Assembly (NCBI GenBank): GCA_038326655.1
Contig: JBBQKG010000016.1
Location: 1 to 64,000, forward strand
Source of the DNA: JBBQKG01 sp038326655
GTDB taxonomy: Bacteria; Actinomycetota; Thermoleophilia; Solirubrobacterales; JBBDJG01
Length of the DNA stretch: 64,000 nt
Reading direction: 5' to 3'
In this document: positions 23,871-32,801 of the stretch, piece after piece
Numbering within the stretch: position 1 is the stretch's first letter
How the letters are laid out: each line of letters opens with the position of its first letter
Translations under genes and position numbers: made by a program
The notes under the pieces: generated by a model
What the model saw: the letters and a program-made list of their open reading frames with translations, nothing else
Database searches by the model: none
Told to the model about the DNA's origin: nothing

Positions 23871-25628
23871 GTGCGAATCCCCCCATCGAAGGTCACTCGC
23901 CTGGGGATCGGCTTGGTCACTGCCCTTGCTGTGTGCTTAGTGCCCGCGAGCGCGGGAGCCGCGGTGACAGTCACGAGCTTCAAGATCACCTCGAACATGC
24001 CTGCGTCCCCGACGGTGCCAGCTTCGGGCCCCTCGACCGTTCAGTCTGGCGCGCACCCTGACGCGGGCTCGTTCTCGACGTTCTCCTACCCGGACACAGT
24101 CGAGGATCTACACACCGCGATCACCAATTTCGGTCCGGGCCTGCTTGGCAACCCCGAGTCGGTGCCGAAGTGCCCTCAGGCCGACCTCGAGGCAGGTGGG
24201 GCGGCGTGTCCTCCCGCGAGCCTGATCGGCAGCTCGCGGCTCGACACCACGATCGGCTCATTCCCGGGCCAGCTCTACAACGGCGAGCTCTTGGCGAACG
24301 AGCCGGGTCGCCTTGCAGCGGTCACGCCGACCCCGCTCGGCATCCTCGTCTCGTCGATCCCGTTCACGATCACGCCGCGCGGCGGCGGGGACTACGGACT
24401 GACCGGCACCTTGACGGATATCAGCCGGTTGGTGCCCGGAGTCCAGGCGCTCGCGCTCGGGTTCGTGATCAACGGCTCCACGAACGGCTACGTGCGCAAC
24501 CCGACGTCGTGCGAGCTGAATGTCTCGACCGGCCAGGCGGCCGGCTACGACGATCCCACGTTCGTCGACGGCCCGCCGTACTCGTTTGCGACGGCCGGCT
24601 GCGAGCAGGTGCCCTTCGCGCCGAAGTACACGCTCCAGGTCGGTGACCGGGGGTCGACGGCGTTCAACAAGTTCCCGCCGTTCGTCCTGAAGATCACCCA
24701 GCCCGCGGGCGAGGCCGACGAGCTCGGCAACAAGATCACGCTGCCGGTCGAGCTGAACACCAACAACACCGCCTACACGCTCTGCTCGCAGGCGCAGGCG
24801 GACGCCGACAGCTGCCCCGCCGGATCGAAGTTCGGCTGGGCGACGGCCAAGAGCCCCTTCCTGAGCGAGGTGGTCCAGGGCCCGATCTACCTGATCCAGC
24901 AGACCGCGAGCTCGTTGCCGGGGCTGTTGCTGGACCTGCGGGGCCGGGCGCACGTCAAAGTCCAGACGAAGACGACGCTCGTCAACGGCAAGGTGATCCA
25001 GTCACTGGTCACGAACGCGCCGCAGCTCCCCGTCTCGGAGCTGTCCGTCGCGCTCAACGGCGGACGGAAGACCGGCGTCTTTCAGAACCGCCAGGATCTG
25101 TGCTTCAAGGGCGACTCGACGACGAAGTTCAACTCCGTGGCCGGCCTGGTGAAGGCCTACGGCTGGAACGGCAAGAACACGGCCGACGACAAGCTCACCG
25201 CCACGGTGCTCGGCTGTGGGCCGGCGGTGAAGCCGAAGCTCCGGAGCGCGAAGCGAGCGCGTCCGAGCCTCACGGTCACGACCACCAAGCACCCGGATGC
25301 GCCCAACATGAAGGAGCTCACGGTCACGTTGAGCAGCAACCTGTCGCTCTCCAGGTCACGTCTCGACAGCGGCGGCAGTGCCACGGCCACCGCAACGAGC
25401 GCCTCGGTGGCGTACGTGAGCCGGCACAAGTTCCGTGTCAGCGGGCTGCCGAGCGCAGGGGCCGCCACGGTCACCGTGCGGCTGAGCAAGGGCGCCGTCC
25501 TCGTGAGCAGGCGCTCGAGGAACGTGCTGAAGCGCGGCAAGCGCAAGAGCTTCAGCGTCAACGTGAGCCCGACGCCGGTCTCCGGCAAGGGCACGTCGAC
25601 CAAGACGAAGTTCCGCGTCAGGCCTTAG
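23871..25628 (+). CDS. Large secreted protein of unknown function
   Basis: The start GTG is preceded by GGAGGTAAGC. A signal peptide (LGIGLVTALAVCLVPASAGA-AV) leads into a 555-residue, Thr/Ser/Val-rich beta protein. Segments such as CPQADLEAGGAACPPASLIG, IGSFPGQLYNGELLANEPGR and LLDLRGRAHVKVQTKTTLVN suggest repeated beta-sandwich units. The C-terminal 150 residues are Lys/Arg/Ser-rich and probably contact the envelope. I know this type only as an uncharacterised secreted family in this bacterial group. A GAAA-loop terminator follows directly. Confidence 0.7.
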   Translation: MRIPPSKVTRLGIGLVTALAVCLVPASAGAAVTVTSFKITSNMPASPTVPASGPSTVQSGAHPDAGSFSTFSYPDTVEDLHTAITNFGPGLLGNPESVPKCPQADLEAGGAACPPASLIGSSRLDTTIGSFPGQLYNGELLANEPGRLAAVTPTPLGILVSSIPFTITPRGGGDYGLTGTLTDISRLVPGVQALALGFVINGSTNGYVRNPTSCELNVSTGQAAGYDDPTFVDGPPYSFATAGCEQVPFAPKYTLQVGDRGSTAFNKFPPFVLKITQPAGEADELGNKITLPVELNTNNTAYTLCSQAQADADSCPAGSKFGWATAKSPFLSEVVQGPIYLIQQTASSLPGLLLDLRGRAHVKVQTKTTLVNGKVIQSLVTNAPQLPVSELSVALNGGRKTGVFQNRQDLCFKGDSTTKFNSVAGLVKAYGWNGKNTADDKLTATVLGCGPAVKPKLRSAKRARPSLTVTTTKHPDAPNMKELTVTLSSNLSLSRSRLDSGGSATATATSASVAYVSRHKFRVSGLPSAGAATVTVRLSKGAVLVSRRSRNVLKRGKRKSFSVNVSPTPVSGKGTSTKTKFRVRP

Positions 25629-25656
25629 CGCCAGGGCAAGCAGCAGAGACCGATGC

Positions 25657-25678
25657 GGGGCCGGCGAAAGCCGGCCCC
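25657..25678 (+). terminator. Intrinsic-terminator hairpin with GAAA loop
   Basis: GGGGCCGGC (25657-25665) and GCCGGCCCC (25670-25678) form a perfect 9-bp stem around GAAA. It ends the secreted-protein gene. The next promoter hexamer begins 12 bases later. Confidence 0.7.
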
Positions 25679-25690
25679 GGTCGTTGCGGA

Positions 25691-25696
25691 TAGGGT
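25691..25696 (+). promoter_or_regulatory. -10 box (TAGGGT) of a leaderless transcript
   Basis: TAGGGT, then 6 bases, then the GTG at 25703: the same hexamer and spacing as before 13838. Confidence 0.5.
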
Positions 25697-25702
25697 CCAG
25701 GC

Positions 25703-26527
25703 GTGTCGCTTGCGGGCAAGACGCTCTTCCTCTCGGGGGGAAGCCGGGGGATCGGTCTCGCGATCGCTCTCCGGGCCGCCCGCGACGGCGCGAACGTGGC
25801 GCTGATCGCGAAGACGGCGGAGCCGCACCCCAAGTTGGAGGGCACCGTCTACACGGCGGCGGAGGCGATCGAGCAGGCGGGCGGCAACGCGCTCCCGGTG
25901 GTCGGGGACATCCGCGACGAGGCGCAGGTGGCGGCCGCGGTCGAGGCGTCGGTCGAGCGCTTCGGCGGGATCGACCTCTGCGTCAACAACGCCAGCGCGA
26001 TCAACCTGGCGGGCACGGAGCAGATCGAGCTGAAGCGGTACGACCTGATGCAGGACATCAACACGCGCGGCACGTTCGTCGTGAGCAAGGCCGTCGTCCC
26101 GCACCTGAAGCAGGCCGAGAACCCGCACGTGCTGACGCTGTCGCCGCCACTCAACCTCGATCCGAAGTGGTTCGGGGCGCACGTCGCCTACACGATCGCC
26201 AAGTACGGCATGAGCATGTGCACGATCGGCATGGCGGAGGAGTTCCGCGAGGCGGGGGTCGCGTTCAACTCGCTCTGGCCGCGCACGATCGTGGCCACGG
26301 CAGCGGTGCAGAACCTGCTGGGAGGCGACGAGGCGATGGCGCGGGCGCGCCGGCCGGAGGTCGTCGCCGATGCGGCGTACGCAGTCGTCAACCGGCCGAG
26401 CCGCGACTGCACCGGCAACCTGTTCCTGGCCGAGGACGTGCTCGCCGAAGAGGGAGTCACAGACCTCCGCCGGTATTCCTACGGCGCCTCGGACGCAGAG
26501 CTCGTGGCGGACCTGTTCGTCGACTGA
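25703..26527 (+). CDS. Short-chain dehydrogenase (HSDL2-like)
   Basis: A 274-aa classical SDR. The cofactor motif is FLSGGSRGIGLAIALRAARD with a long alpha-C insert (KTAEPHPKLEGTVYTAAEAI) that is characteristic of hydroxysteroid dehydrogenase-like protein 2. The NNAS motif is present, and the catalytic Tyr/Lys lie in AYTIAKYGMSM. The Ser of the triad sits at LTLSPPLNL. NAD(P)-dependent alcohol/ketone oxidoreduction is expected, probably on a lipid or acyl substrate. It stands alone with its own leaderless promoter. Confidence 0.9.
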   Translation: MSLAGKTLFLSGGSRGIGLAIALRAARDGANVALIAKTAEPHPKLEGTVYTAAEAIEQAGGNALPVVGDIRDEAQVAAAVEASVERFGGIDLCVNNASAINLAGTEQIELKRYDLMQDINTRGTFVVSKAVVPHLKQAENPHVLTLSPPLNLDPKWFGAHVAYTIAKYGMSMCTIGMAEEFREAGVAFNSLWPRTIVATAAVQNLLGGDEAMARARRPEVVADAAYAVVNRPSRDCTGNLFLAEDVLAEEGVTDLRRYSYGASDAELVADLFVD

Positions 26528-26555
26528 ACGTCCGCGCCGCGGCGCCGTGTGCGGC

Positions 26556-26957
26556 TCAGGACTGCTGCTGGGCGAGCGGGTCGGGCGCGCCTAGCCTGGT
26601 CACGTCGGGTGCCTCGTACGGCTTGCCCGCGCAGCCACCGATCACGACCATGCGGAGCGGCTCCGCGCCTGTGATCACGGTCCGCTTCACCCCGGGGGCG
26701 ACGCGCACCATCGTGTCGGGGTCGAGCCGGTGCAGCTCGCCGTCGATCTTCATCTCGGCGGATCCGCGGATCGCGAGATAGACCTCCTCCTGCCCGTCTT
26801 CGGAGTGGTCGTGCTCGGGGTACTGGTCCACGTTCGGCGGCATGTCGATCACCTGGATCCCGAATGCCTCGATGCCGAGCTCGGCGCGGGCACGCTTGAA
26901 CGCCCCTCCGAAGACGGCCTCCATGTGGTCGATCCGCTTGACCGTGAAGTTGCTCAT
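26556..26957 (-). CDS. Cupin-domain protein
   Basis: A 133-aa single cupin. Motif 1 is QYPEHDHSEDGQEEVYLAIRG, with two His and a Glu placed to bind a metal; motif 2 around LDPDTMVRVAPGVKRTVITG lacks the usual His. Small cupins of this type act as metal-dependent sensors, isomerases or dioxygenase-like proteins. No specific role is readable. AGGGGGTCGT precedes the ATG. It lies convergent to the SDR gene. Confidence 0.82.
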   Translation of the reverse strand: MSNFTVKRIDHMEAVFGGAFKRARAELGIEAFGIQVIDMPPNVDQYPEHDHSEDGQEEVYLAIRGSAEMKIDGELHRLDPDTMVRVAPGVKRTVITGAEPLRMVVIGGCAGKPYEAPDVTRLGAPDPLAQQQS

Positions 26958-27015
26958 ACGACCCCCTTTTGTTGACGCTCTCGGGACAGACTACAAACCA
27001 ATTGCCCGTATCGGA

Positions 27016-27918
27016 CTAGCTTTCGATCGGGCCGGTGAGGCTGGCGCCACGGGCAGCGCCTGCGCTGGCCGTGATCACGAGCGCGATGCCCGCGACCTCG
27101 CGCACGGCGAGCACCTGGCCCAGCACGGCGAGGCCGGCGAGCGCCGCAACCGCGGGCTCGAGGCTCATCAGGACGCCGAACACGCGTGGTGACAGCCTGC
27201 GAAGCGCCTCGAGCTCGAGCGAGTAGGGGACCGCCGACGACAGGATCGCGACGGCCGCGCCGACCGCCAGCACGCGCACGTCGAGCAGTCCCTCGCCGCC
27301 ACCGGCGACGCCGACCGGCAACAGCAGCAGGGCCGCCACGGCCATCGCGAGCGCGAGCCCGCTGCCACCTTCGAAGGCGATCCCGACGCGCTTGCTGACG
27401 ACTATGTACGCAGCCCACCAGCAGCCCGCGAGGAGCGCGAGCGCGACTCCGGCGGAGTCGAGGTCGCTCGCGCCGGGCGCCGCCAGCAGCAGCACACCAC
27501 CAGCCGCGAGCACCACCCAGAGCGGGTCGAGCGCGCGGCGCGACCCGGCGACCGCGACGCCGAGCGGGCCGATGAACTCGAGCGTCACCGCGACGCCCAG
27601 CGGGATCCGGTCGAGCGCCTCGTAGAAGGACAGGTTCATCGCCGCCAGTGAGACGCCGAACAGCGCCGCTAGCCGGAGGTCGGTCCGCCGGTGGGCGGAC
27701 GGGCGCGGGCGCCAGATCGCCCACAGCACGACCGTGGCGAACAGCACGCGCAGGAGCACCGTGCCGCTCGGGCCGACATCGTCGAAGAGCGACCTGGCGA
27801 ACGCCGCCCCGAGCTGGACCGACGCGGTCGCCACCAGCACCAGGCCGGTGGGGGGAAACGCTTCGAGCGCGTACGCGGGACGTGTCCTGTCGGCCAAGTG
27901 TCGATGCTCCTGTGTCAT
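27016..27918 (-). CDS. EamA/DMT-superfamily transporter (RhtA-like)
   Basis: About ten hydrophobic spans in a duplicated EamA arrangement, for example LFGVSLAAMNLSFYEALDRI, GVAVTLEFIGPLGVAVAGSR and the second-half FGVLMSLEPAVAALAGLAVL, which resemble the RhtA threonine/homoserine exporter group. Export of amino acids or related metabolites is the usual role. The ATG at 27918 (MTQEHRHL) is chosen; an upstream frame adds residues that overlap the promoter of the divergent small gene at 27971. Confidence 0.88.
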   Translation of the reverse strand: MTQEHRHLADRTRPAYALEAFPPTGLVLVATASVQLGAAFARSLFDDVGPSGTVLLRVLFATVVLWAIWRPRPSAHRRTDLRLAALFGVSLAAMNLSFYEALDRIPLGVAVTLEFIGPLGVAVAGSRRALDPLWVVLAAGGVLLLAAPGASDLDSAGVALALLAGCWWAAYIVVSKRVGIAFEGGSGLALAMAVAALLLLPVGVAGGGEGLLDVRVLAVGAAVAILSSAVPYSLELEALRRLSPRVFGVLMSLEPAVAALAGLAVLGQVLAVREVAGIALVITASAGAARGASLTGPIES

Positions 27919-27970
27919 TCCCGCCGCCCGCGGGTAAGCGGACGGCGACCCACGACATTGGAGGGAAGAG

Positions 27971-28201
27971 ATGACCCACACCCAGGAAACCGGCAAGATC
28001 ACCGGCACCCAGGACAAGGACTACAACATCATCTGGTTCACGGAGCAGTGCCTCAGTAACGTGCTCCGGCTCGAGCTCTACATCAAGGACGCCGAGCGCG
28101 AGGGCGACAGCGACCTTGCGGACTTCTTCCGGCGCGCGCAGGAGACGAGCCGCAAGGGCGCCGAGCAGGGCAAAAACCTGCTCCGTCAGCGCCTCGGCTA
28201 G
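27971..28201 (+). CDS. Small conserved soluble protein of unknown function
   Basis: A 76-aa charged helical protein (MTHTQETGKITGTQDKDYNI…) with YIKDAEREGDSDLADFFRRA and SRKGAEQGKNLLRQRL. The helix pattern with acidic pairs recalls one half of a ferritin/rubrerythrin-like bundle, but the full metal-binding EXXH set is absent. The start follows GGAGGGAAGAG, a very strong ribosome-binding site, so it is probably abundant. The function is unknown. Confidence 0.75.
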   Translation: MTHTQETGKITGTQDKDYNIIWFTEQCLSNVLRLELYIKDAEREGDSDLADFFRRAQETSRKGAEQGKNLLRQRLG

Positions 28202-28213
28202 CCGGAGCCGCGC

Positions 28214-31138
28214 CTACGGGCGCGTCGCTTCGTCGAGCAGCTGGACGACCGAGCGATAGGTACGCCCGGTCGACTGCTCGAGCGCGATCTCACACGTTCG
28301 GTTGGCGGATACGTGCACGTCGAACGAGCGCCGGGTGACCTCGGCCGCCTCGTCGGCCGTCGCGGCCGCGGTCAGCTCCGGATGGAGCAGGCCGCGGTCG
28401 CCCGCCATGCCGCAACAGGTCGCCGCGCCGGGCACCAGAACCTCGTCCGCGAGCGCGCGCGTGAGCGCCTCGAGTGCCGGCGCGAGCCCGAGATGGCGCG
28501 CCGAGCAGGTGGGGTGGAGGGTCGCAGAGCTCGCGCGGCGGCTCACCTCCAGGCGCGGCAGCAGGCGGTCGTAGGCCCAGCTCACGGCATCGATCACCTC
28601 GACCTCGGCGAGCCGCCCCCGCCGTTCGGTGCCGAGCGCCTCGGGCACATCGCTCGCGATGCCGTGAGCGCACGACGTCGCGTCGATCACGAGCGGGAGC
28701 GAGCCTTCATCGGTCCAGCGCCAGACGGAGTCGGCGAGGCGCGCGGCCATGAAGGCCTGCCCCTCGCGGAATCCCTTCGAGCTCCACGGCGTCGCGCAGC
28801 ACGTGCCAGCGACGTCCGGAGGGATCCACACCGGAAGCCCGGACCGTGCGGAGACGTCGACGAGTGCCTCGGGCAGCCAGCGGCCGTCGCCGTCGCGTCG
28901 TGACGTGCCGAGCATCCGGTTGATGCAGGCGGGCAGGTAGACCGCGGCGGCGCCGCGCCGCTCGGTCTCCGGAAGCCGCGAAGGGGCGGCGTGGGGAAGT
29001 GCGGCATTCCATTCCGGGACGAGCTCGTCGCCCGCCACCCGCCGGAGCGCGCGGCTGATCGCACGTACCGGACCGTCCCCCGTCACCCGCGCCGCGGCGC
29101 CGCCCGCGCGCAGCCCGCCACGCGCGGCGCGCTCCACCGAGGCCCAGCGCTCTGCGATTCGGCGCGCCCGGCGCTCGGCACGGGCGCCGTGCGAGCGCAT
29201 GCGGAGGTCCTTGATCAGCTTTCCCGTGTCGATCGCCACGGGGCAGGCGAGCCGGCAGCTGCCGTCGGCTGCGCAGGTCTGCTCGCCGTCGTAGCCGTAC
29301 TGCTCCACGAGTGCGAGTTGAACCGCCGATCCCTCGGGCTGCCTGGCCATCTCGCGCCGCAGCACGATCCGCTGGCGCGGCGTGGTCGTGAGATCGCGAC
29401 TCGGGCAGACCGGCTCGCAGAAGCCGCACTCGATGCAGGCGTTCGCGTTCGCGACGTCCTCGATCGGCGGTGTCGACTTCAGGTCGCGCAGATGGATGCC
29501 CGGGTCCCGGCTCAGCAGCACGTCGGGTCCCAGCACGCAGTCGGGATCGGCGAGCTGCTTCACCCGCCACATGATCTCGGTGGCCTTCGGGCCCCACTCG
29601 CGCTCGACGTAGGGGGCCATGTTGCGACCCGTCCCGTGCTCGGCCTTGAGCGAGCCGTCGTACTTGTCGACGACCAGCTCGACCAGCGCGGTCATGAAGC
29701 TCTCGTAGCGGTCGCGGTCCGCCGGCTCCGACAGCGTCGGCGTCAGCAGGAAGTGGAGGTTGCCGGCGGAGGCGTGGCCCGCGACGCCGGTGAGAAACTC
29801 GTGCTTGCCGAGCAGCGCCTGGATGTCGCGTGCCGACTCGGCGATTCTCTGCGGGGGGACGCAGACGTCCTCGGTGATCAGCGCGGTGCCCTGCGGGCGC
29901 ATTGCGCCGACGATGCCGGCCATCCCCTCGCGCACGCGCCAGAAGCCCTCGACCTCCTCCGGATCGCGCGTAAACGCGGCGGCCTCGAGCAGCTCGCAGC
30001 CCGAGACTGCGGCGAGCGCGCGCCGCTCGAGATCGTCGAGCTCGGCCGGGTCGTCGGTGCGCAGCTCGACCAGCAGCACGGCGCCCTCCGGCGGGATCTC
30101 GCGCCATCGCTCGGGCAGTCCGGGAAGCGTGTACGAGGCCGCGATCAGCGTCGGGTTGACCATCAGCTCGACGGCGCTGGCGCCGGCCTCCACGAGCGCG
30201 GGCACCGGCACCGCGGCGGCGTCGATGTCGGAGAAGAACAGCAGCGCGTTGGTCGTGTGGCGCCCGTGCGGGACGGTTTCGAACTCGGCGTCGGCGATGA
30301 ACGCCAGCGTCCCCTCCGAGCCGACCAGCAGACGGCGAAAGATCTCGACGGGCTCGTCGGCGTCGAGAAACGCGCAGAGGCGGTATCCGGTGGTGTTCTT
30401 GATCGCGAACTTGTTGCGGATGCGCGCGCTCAGCTCCGGGTCGGCACGGATCTCGTCGCGGATCTCGGCGAGGCCCCGCGCGAGGCCGGGCTCGGCGGAT
30501 GCGAATCGCTCCGCGGCCCCGGGCGCCGCGGTGTCTATCGAGGTCCCCGACGGCAGCACGAAGGTGAGCGCGCGCAACGTCGAGTAGGCGTCGTGTACGA
30601 CGCCGCAGCGCATCCCGCCGGAGTTGTTTGCGATCACGCCACCGACGGTCGCGAAATCGGTCGAGGCCGGGTCGGGGCCGAGCCGGCGAGCGTGGCGCAC
30701 GAGCGCGCGGTTCACGTGTCCCAGCACGGTCCCGGGCTTCACCCGGACCTGGCCGCCGTCCTCGGAGACGGAGAAGCCGCGGAAGTGGCGGCGCACGTCG
30801 ACCACGATCCCGTTGCCCTGGGCCTGGCCGTTGAGGCTCGTCCCGCCCGCGCGCAGCGTGACGGGGATGCCGGTGCGCCGCCCGTAGGCGAGCACCTTTG
30901 CGACGTCATCGGCATCGTGGGCCATCACGACGGCCTTCGGCATCAGGCGATACGGGCTTGCGTCGGATGCGTACCTGATCAGGTCCAGCACGCGGCCCAG
31001 CACGCGCTCGGGGCCGAGCAGCCCCTCGAGCTCGGTGCGCAGAGGCTCGGCCGTGCCGGCGGCGAGCTCGTCCGGAACGCGGTCCGCGGCCGGCTCGACG
31101 GGCGGCGGCGCGAGGGACACCAGATGTCCACTGCCCAC
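28214..31138 (-). CDS. FAD-linked and 4Fe-4S dehydrogenase (D-lactate/glycolate dehydrogenase type)
   Basis: A 974-aa fused enzyme. The N-terminal FAD_binding_4 domain includes RRTGIPVTLRAGGTSLNGQA, TDFATVGGVIANNSGGMRCG and KNTTGYRLCAF. It is followed by the FAD-oxidase C domain, a ferredoxin-like pair of clusters (CIECGFCEPVCPSR and CAADGSCRLACPVAID) and a C-terminal cysteine-rich CCG domain (PTCSARHLG…, ATCCGMAGDRG). This layout fits membrane-associated dehydrogenases of 2-hydroxy acids (D-lactate, glycolate, D-2-hydroxyglutarate), with electrons passed to quinone. The GTG start overlaps the TAG of the ThDP enzyme (TAGTG), so it closes the aldolase-kinase-ThDP operon. Confidence 0.9.
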   Translation of the reverse strand: MGSGHLVSLAPPPVEPAADRVPDELAAGTAEPLRTELEGLLGPERVLGRVLDLIRYASDASPYRLMPKAVVMAHDADDVAKVLAYGRRTGIPVTLRAGGTSLNGQAQGNGIVVDVRRHFRGFSVSEDGGQVRVKPGTVLGHVNRALVRHARRLGPDPASTDFATVGGVIANNSGGMRCGVVHDAYSTLRALTFVLPSGTSIDTAAPGAAERFASAEPGLARGLAEIRDEIRADPELSARIRNKFAIKNTTGYRLCAFLDADEPVEIFRRLLVGSEGTLAFIADAEFETVPHGRHTTNALLFFSDIDAAAVPVPALVEAGASAVELMVNPTLIAASYTLPGLPERWREIPPEGAVLLVELRTDDPAELDDLERRALAAVSGCELLEAAAFTRDPEEVEGFWRVREGMAGIVGAMRPQGTALITEDVCVPPQRIAESARDIQALLGKHEFLTGVAGHASAGNLHFLLTPTLSEPADRDRYESFMTALVELVVDKYDGSLKAEHGTGRNMAPYVEREWGPKATEIMWRVKQLADPDCVLGPDVLLSRDPGIHLRDLKSTPPIEDVANANACIECGFCEPVCPSRDLTTTPRQRIVLRREMARQPEGSAVQLALVEQYGYDGEQTCAADGSCRLACPVAIDTGKLIKDLRMRSHGARAERRARRIAERWASVERAARGGLRAGGAAARVTGDGPVRAISRALRRVAGDELVPEWNAALPHAAPSRLPETERRGAAAVYLPACINRMLGTSRRDGDGRWLPEALVDVSARSGLPVWIPPDVAGTCCATPWSSKGFREGQAFMAARLADSVWRWTDEGSLPLVIDATSCAHGIASDVPEALGTERRGRLAEVEVIDAVSWAYDRLLPRLEVSRRASSATLHPTCSARHLGLAPALEALTRALADEVLVPGAATCCGMAGDRGLLHPELTAAATADEAAEVTRRSFDVHVSANRTCEIALEQSTGRTYRSVVQLLDEATRP

Positions 31139-32787
31139 TAGAAGAGCGCCATCCCGGATGTGACCGGGACCTCGACCAGCTGCGGCGCGCTCGACGCCAG
31201 GCCGGCATCGAGGGCCTCGCGGAGTTCGTCGCGGCCGCGTACGCGGCGGGACTCGACTCCGTAGGCCTTTGCAATCTCGGCGGTCTCCAGCGCGGGCAGG
31301 TCGAGCCCCGGGGCGCCGGTGACGCCCTCGATCTCGGCGAACCACTTCAGGATCCCGTACTCCTCGTTGCGCAGCACGAGGAATGTGACCGGCACCTTGT
31401 ACGCGGCGGCGGTCCAGAAGCCGGTGATCGCGTACTGCGCCGAGCCCTCGCCGAGCACGCACACGACAGGGCGATCCGGACAGGCGAGCTGCACGCCGAT
31501 GCCGGCCGACAGCCCGTAGCCGAGCCCGCCGCCGGCGCAGAAGAAGTAGCTCCCCGGCCGGGAGATGCGCAGCCGGTTTCGCAGCGCAAGCGTGCTGGTC
31601 GGGGACTCGAGCACCACGATGCCGTCCTCAGGCAGGGACTCGGCGAGCGTCGCGTGCACGGCCGAGGGGCTAAGCGGGTCGCTGTCCTCGACGGGCGGCG
31701 GGTCGTCCATCGGCTCGGGCGCCGGGCGGTCGGACTCGCCCACGAGCGCGAGCAGCGCCTCGAGCGTGAGCCGCACGTCGGCCACGATCGCGTCCCCGAC
31801 CGGGGCGCGCGCGGCTTCGTCCGGGTCACTCGTGACCTGCACGAGCTCCGCGCCCTCGGGCAGCGGCGGCCCGGGGATGTACGGGTAGTAGGGGAATACC
31901 GACGAGCCGGCGACCAGCACGAAGTCGTGCCCTTCGAGCGCCTGGCTGACAGGCCCGATCGCCGGAGGCAGGACGCCGCGGAAATTCGGATGCCCCTCCG
32001 GGAAGCCGAGCCGCCCTCCACCGGGTGCGGGCGAGGCCCAGACCGGCAGCCGGCACCGCTCGGCGAGCGCCACGGCCGCGTCCCAGCCGCCGCTCGCGTC
32101 GACGTCGGGACCGGCGACCATCACGGGGCTGGCGGCGGCCTCGAGCCGACGCGCGAGGGCGCGCACCGCGTCCGGATCGGGGCCGGCCCGGCCGACGACC
32201 GACCGCTCGATCGCACGCCGAGCGTCCCCCTGCTCGATCTCGACCGACCAGTCGTCCATCGGCAGTGACACGAACGCCGGTCCCTTCGGAGGCAGGCTCG
32301 CGAAGTGGATCGCCCGCGCAAGCGCGGCCGGGATCTCCTCGGCGCGCGGCGGCTCGTAGCTCCACTTCACGAAGGGGTGCGGAACGCGTGTGGCGTCACG
32401 GTTGGTGAGGTTCGCCTGCATCGTGATGTGCGCGCGCACCTGCTGCCCGGCGGTGAGCAGCAGCGGCGACTTGTTCGCCTGCGCGTTGAAGATCGCGCCC
32501 ATTGCGTTGCCGACGCCGGGAGCGGTGTGCAGGTTCACATGCGTGGGCCGGCCCGTGGCCTGGGCGAAGCCGTCGGCCATGCCGACCACGACCGCCTCCT
32601 GGAGCCCGAGCACGTATCTGAAGTCGGCCGGGAAGTCGGCGAGCATCGGCAGCTCGGTCGACCCGGGATTCCCGAACACGGTCGTCATCCCGTGCGCTCG
32701 AAACAGGTCGAACGCCGCCTCGCGCACCGTCGTGGCGCCTGAGTCGCGAGCTCCGACGATCGGGTCGCTCGTGCGGGTGGCCGCCAT
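31138..32787 (-). CDS. Thiamine-diphosphate enzyme, benzoylformate-decarboxylase-like
   Basis: A 549-aa three-domain ThDP enzyme. MTTVFGNPGSTELPMLADFP, the cofactor-activating Glu in LGLQEAVVVGMADGFA and His in NLHTAPGVGNAMG match benzoylformate decarboxylase Ser26, Glu47 and His70. The metal/diphosphate motif is VLGEGSAQYAI…VLRNEEYGIL (GEG in place of GDG). At the position of the second catalytic His (His281 in FRYHQYDPG) this protein has FPYYPYIPG, so that His is Tyr. It is a 2-keto acid decarboxylase or carboligase with altered specificity. It sits between a PfkB kinase and a 2-hydroxy-acid dehydrogenase. Confidence 0.85.
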   Translation of the reverse strand: MAATRTSDPIVGARDSGATTVREAAFDLFRAHGMTTVFGNPGSTELPMLADFPADFRYVLGLQEAVVVGMADGFAQATGRPTHVNLHTAPGVGNAMGAIFNAQANKSPLLLTAGQQVRAHITMQANLTNRDATRVPHPFVKWSYEPPRAEEIPAALARAIHFASLPPKGPAFVSLPMDDWSVEIEQGDARRAIERSVVGRAGPDPDAVRALARRLEAAASPVMVAGPDVDASGGWDAAVALAERCRLPVWASPAPGGGRLGFPEGHPNFRGVLPPAIGPVSQALEGHDFVLVAGSSVFPYYPYIPGPPLPEGAELVQVTSDPDEAARAPVGDAIVADVRLTLEALLALVGESDRPAPEPMDDPPPVEDSDPLSPSAVHATLAESLPEDGIVVLESPTSTLALRNRLRISRPGSYFFCAGGGLGYGLSAGIGVQLACPDRPVVCVLGEGSAQYAITGFWTAAAYKVPVTFLVLRNEEYGILKWFAEIEGVTGAPGLDLPALETAEIAKAYGVESRRVRGRDELREALDAGLASSAPQLVEVPVTSGMALF

Positions 32788-32795
32788 CGGCCGCA

Positions 32796-32801
32796 ATCCT
32801 A
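32796..32801 (-). promoter_or_regulatory. Possible internal -10 box (TAGGAT) before the ThDP gene
   Basis: TAGGAT lies 8 bases before the ATG at 32787 and includes the TAG stop of the PfkB gene. It may provide an internal leaderless promoter in the operon, or be coincidence. Confidence 0.3.

Noticed and set aside
28991..31141. 716-codon open frame antisense to the FAD/FeS dehydrogenase
   Set aside because: Complement shadow of a clearly conserved enzyme; composition dominated by Arg, Val, Gly, Glu.
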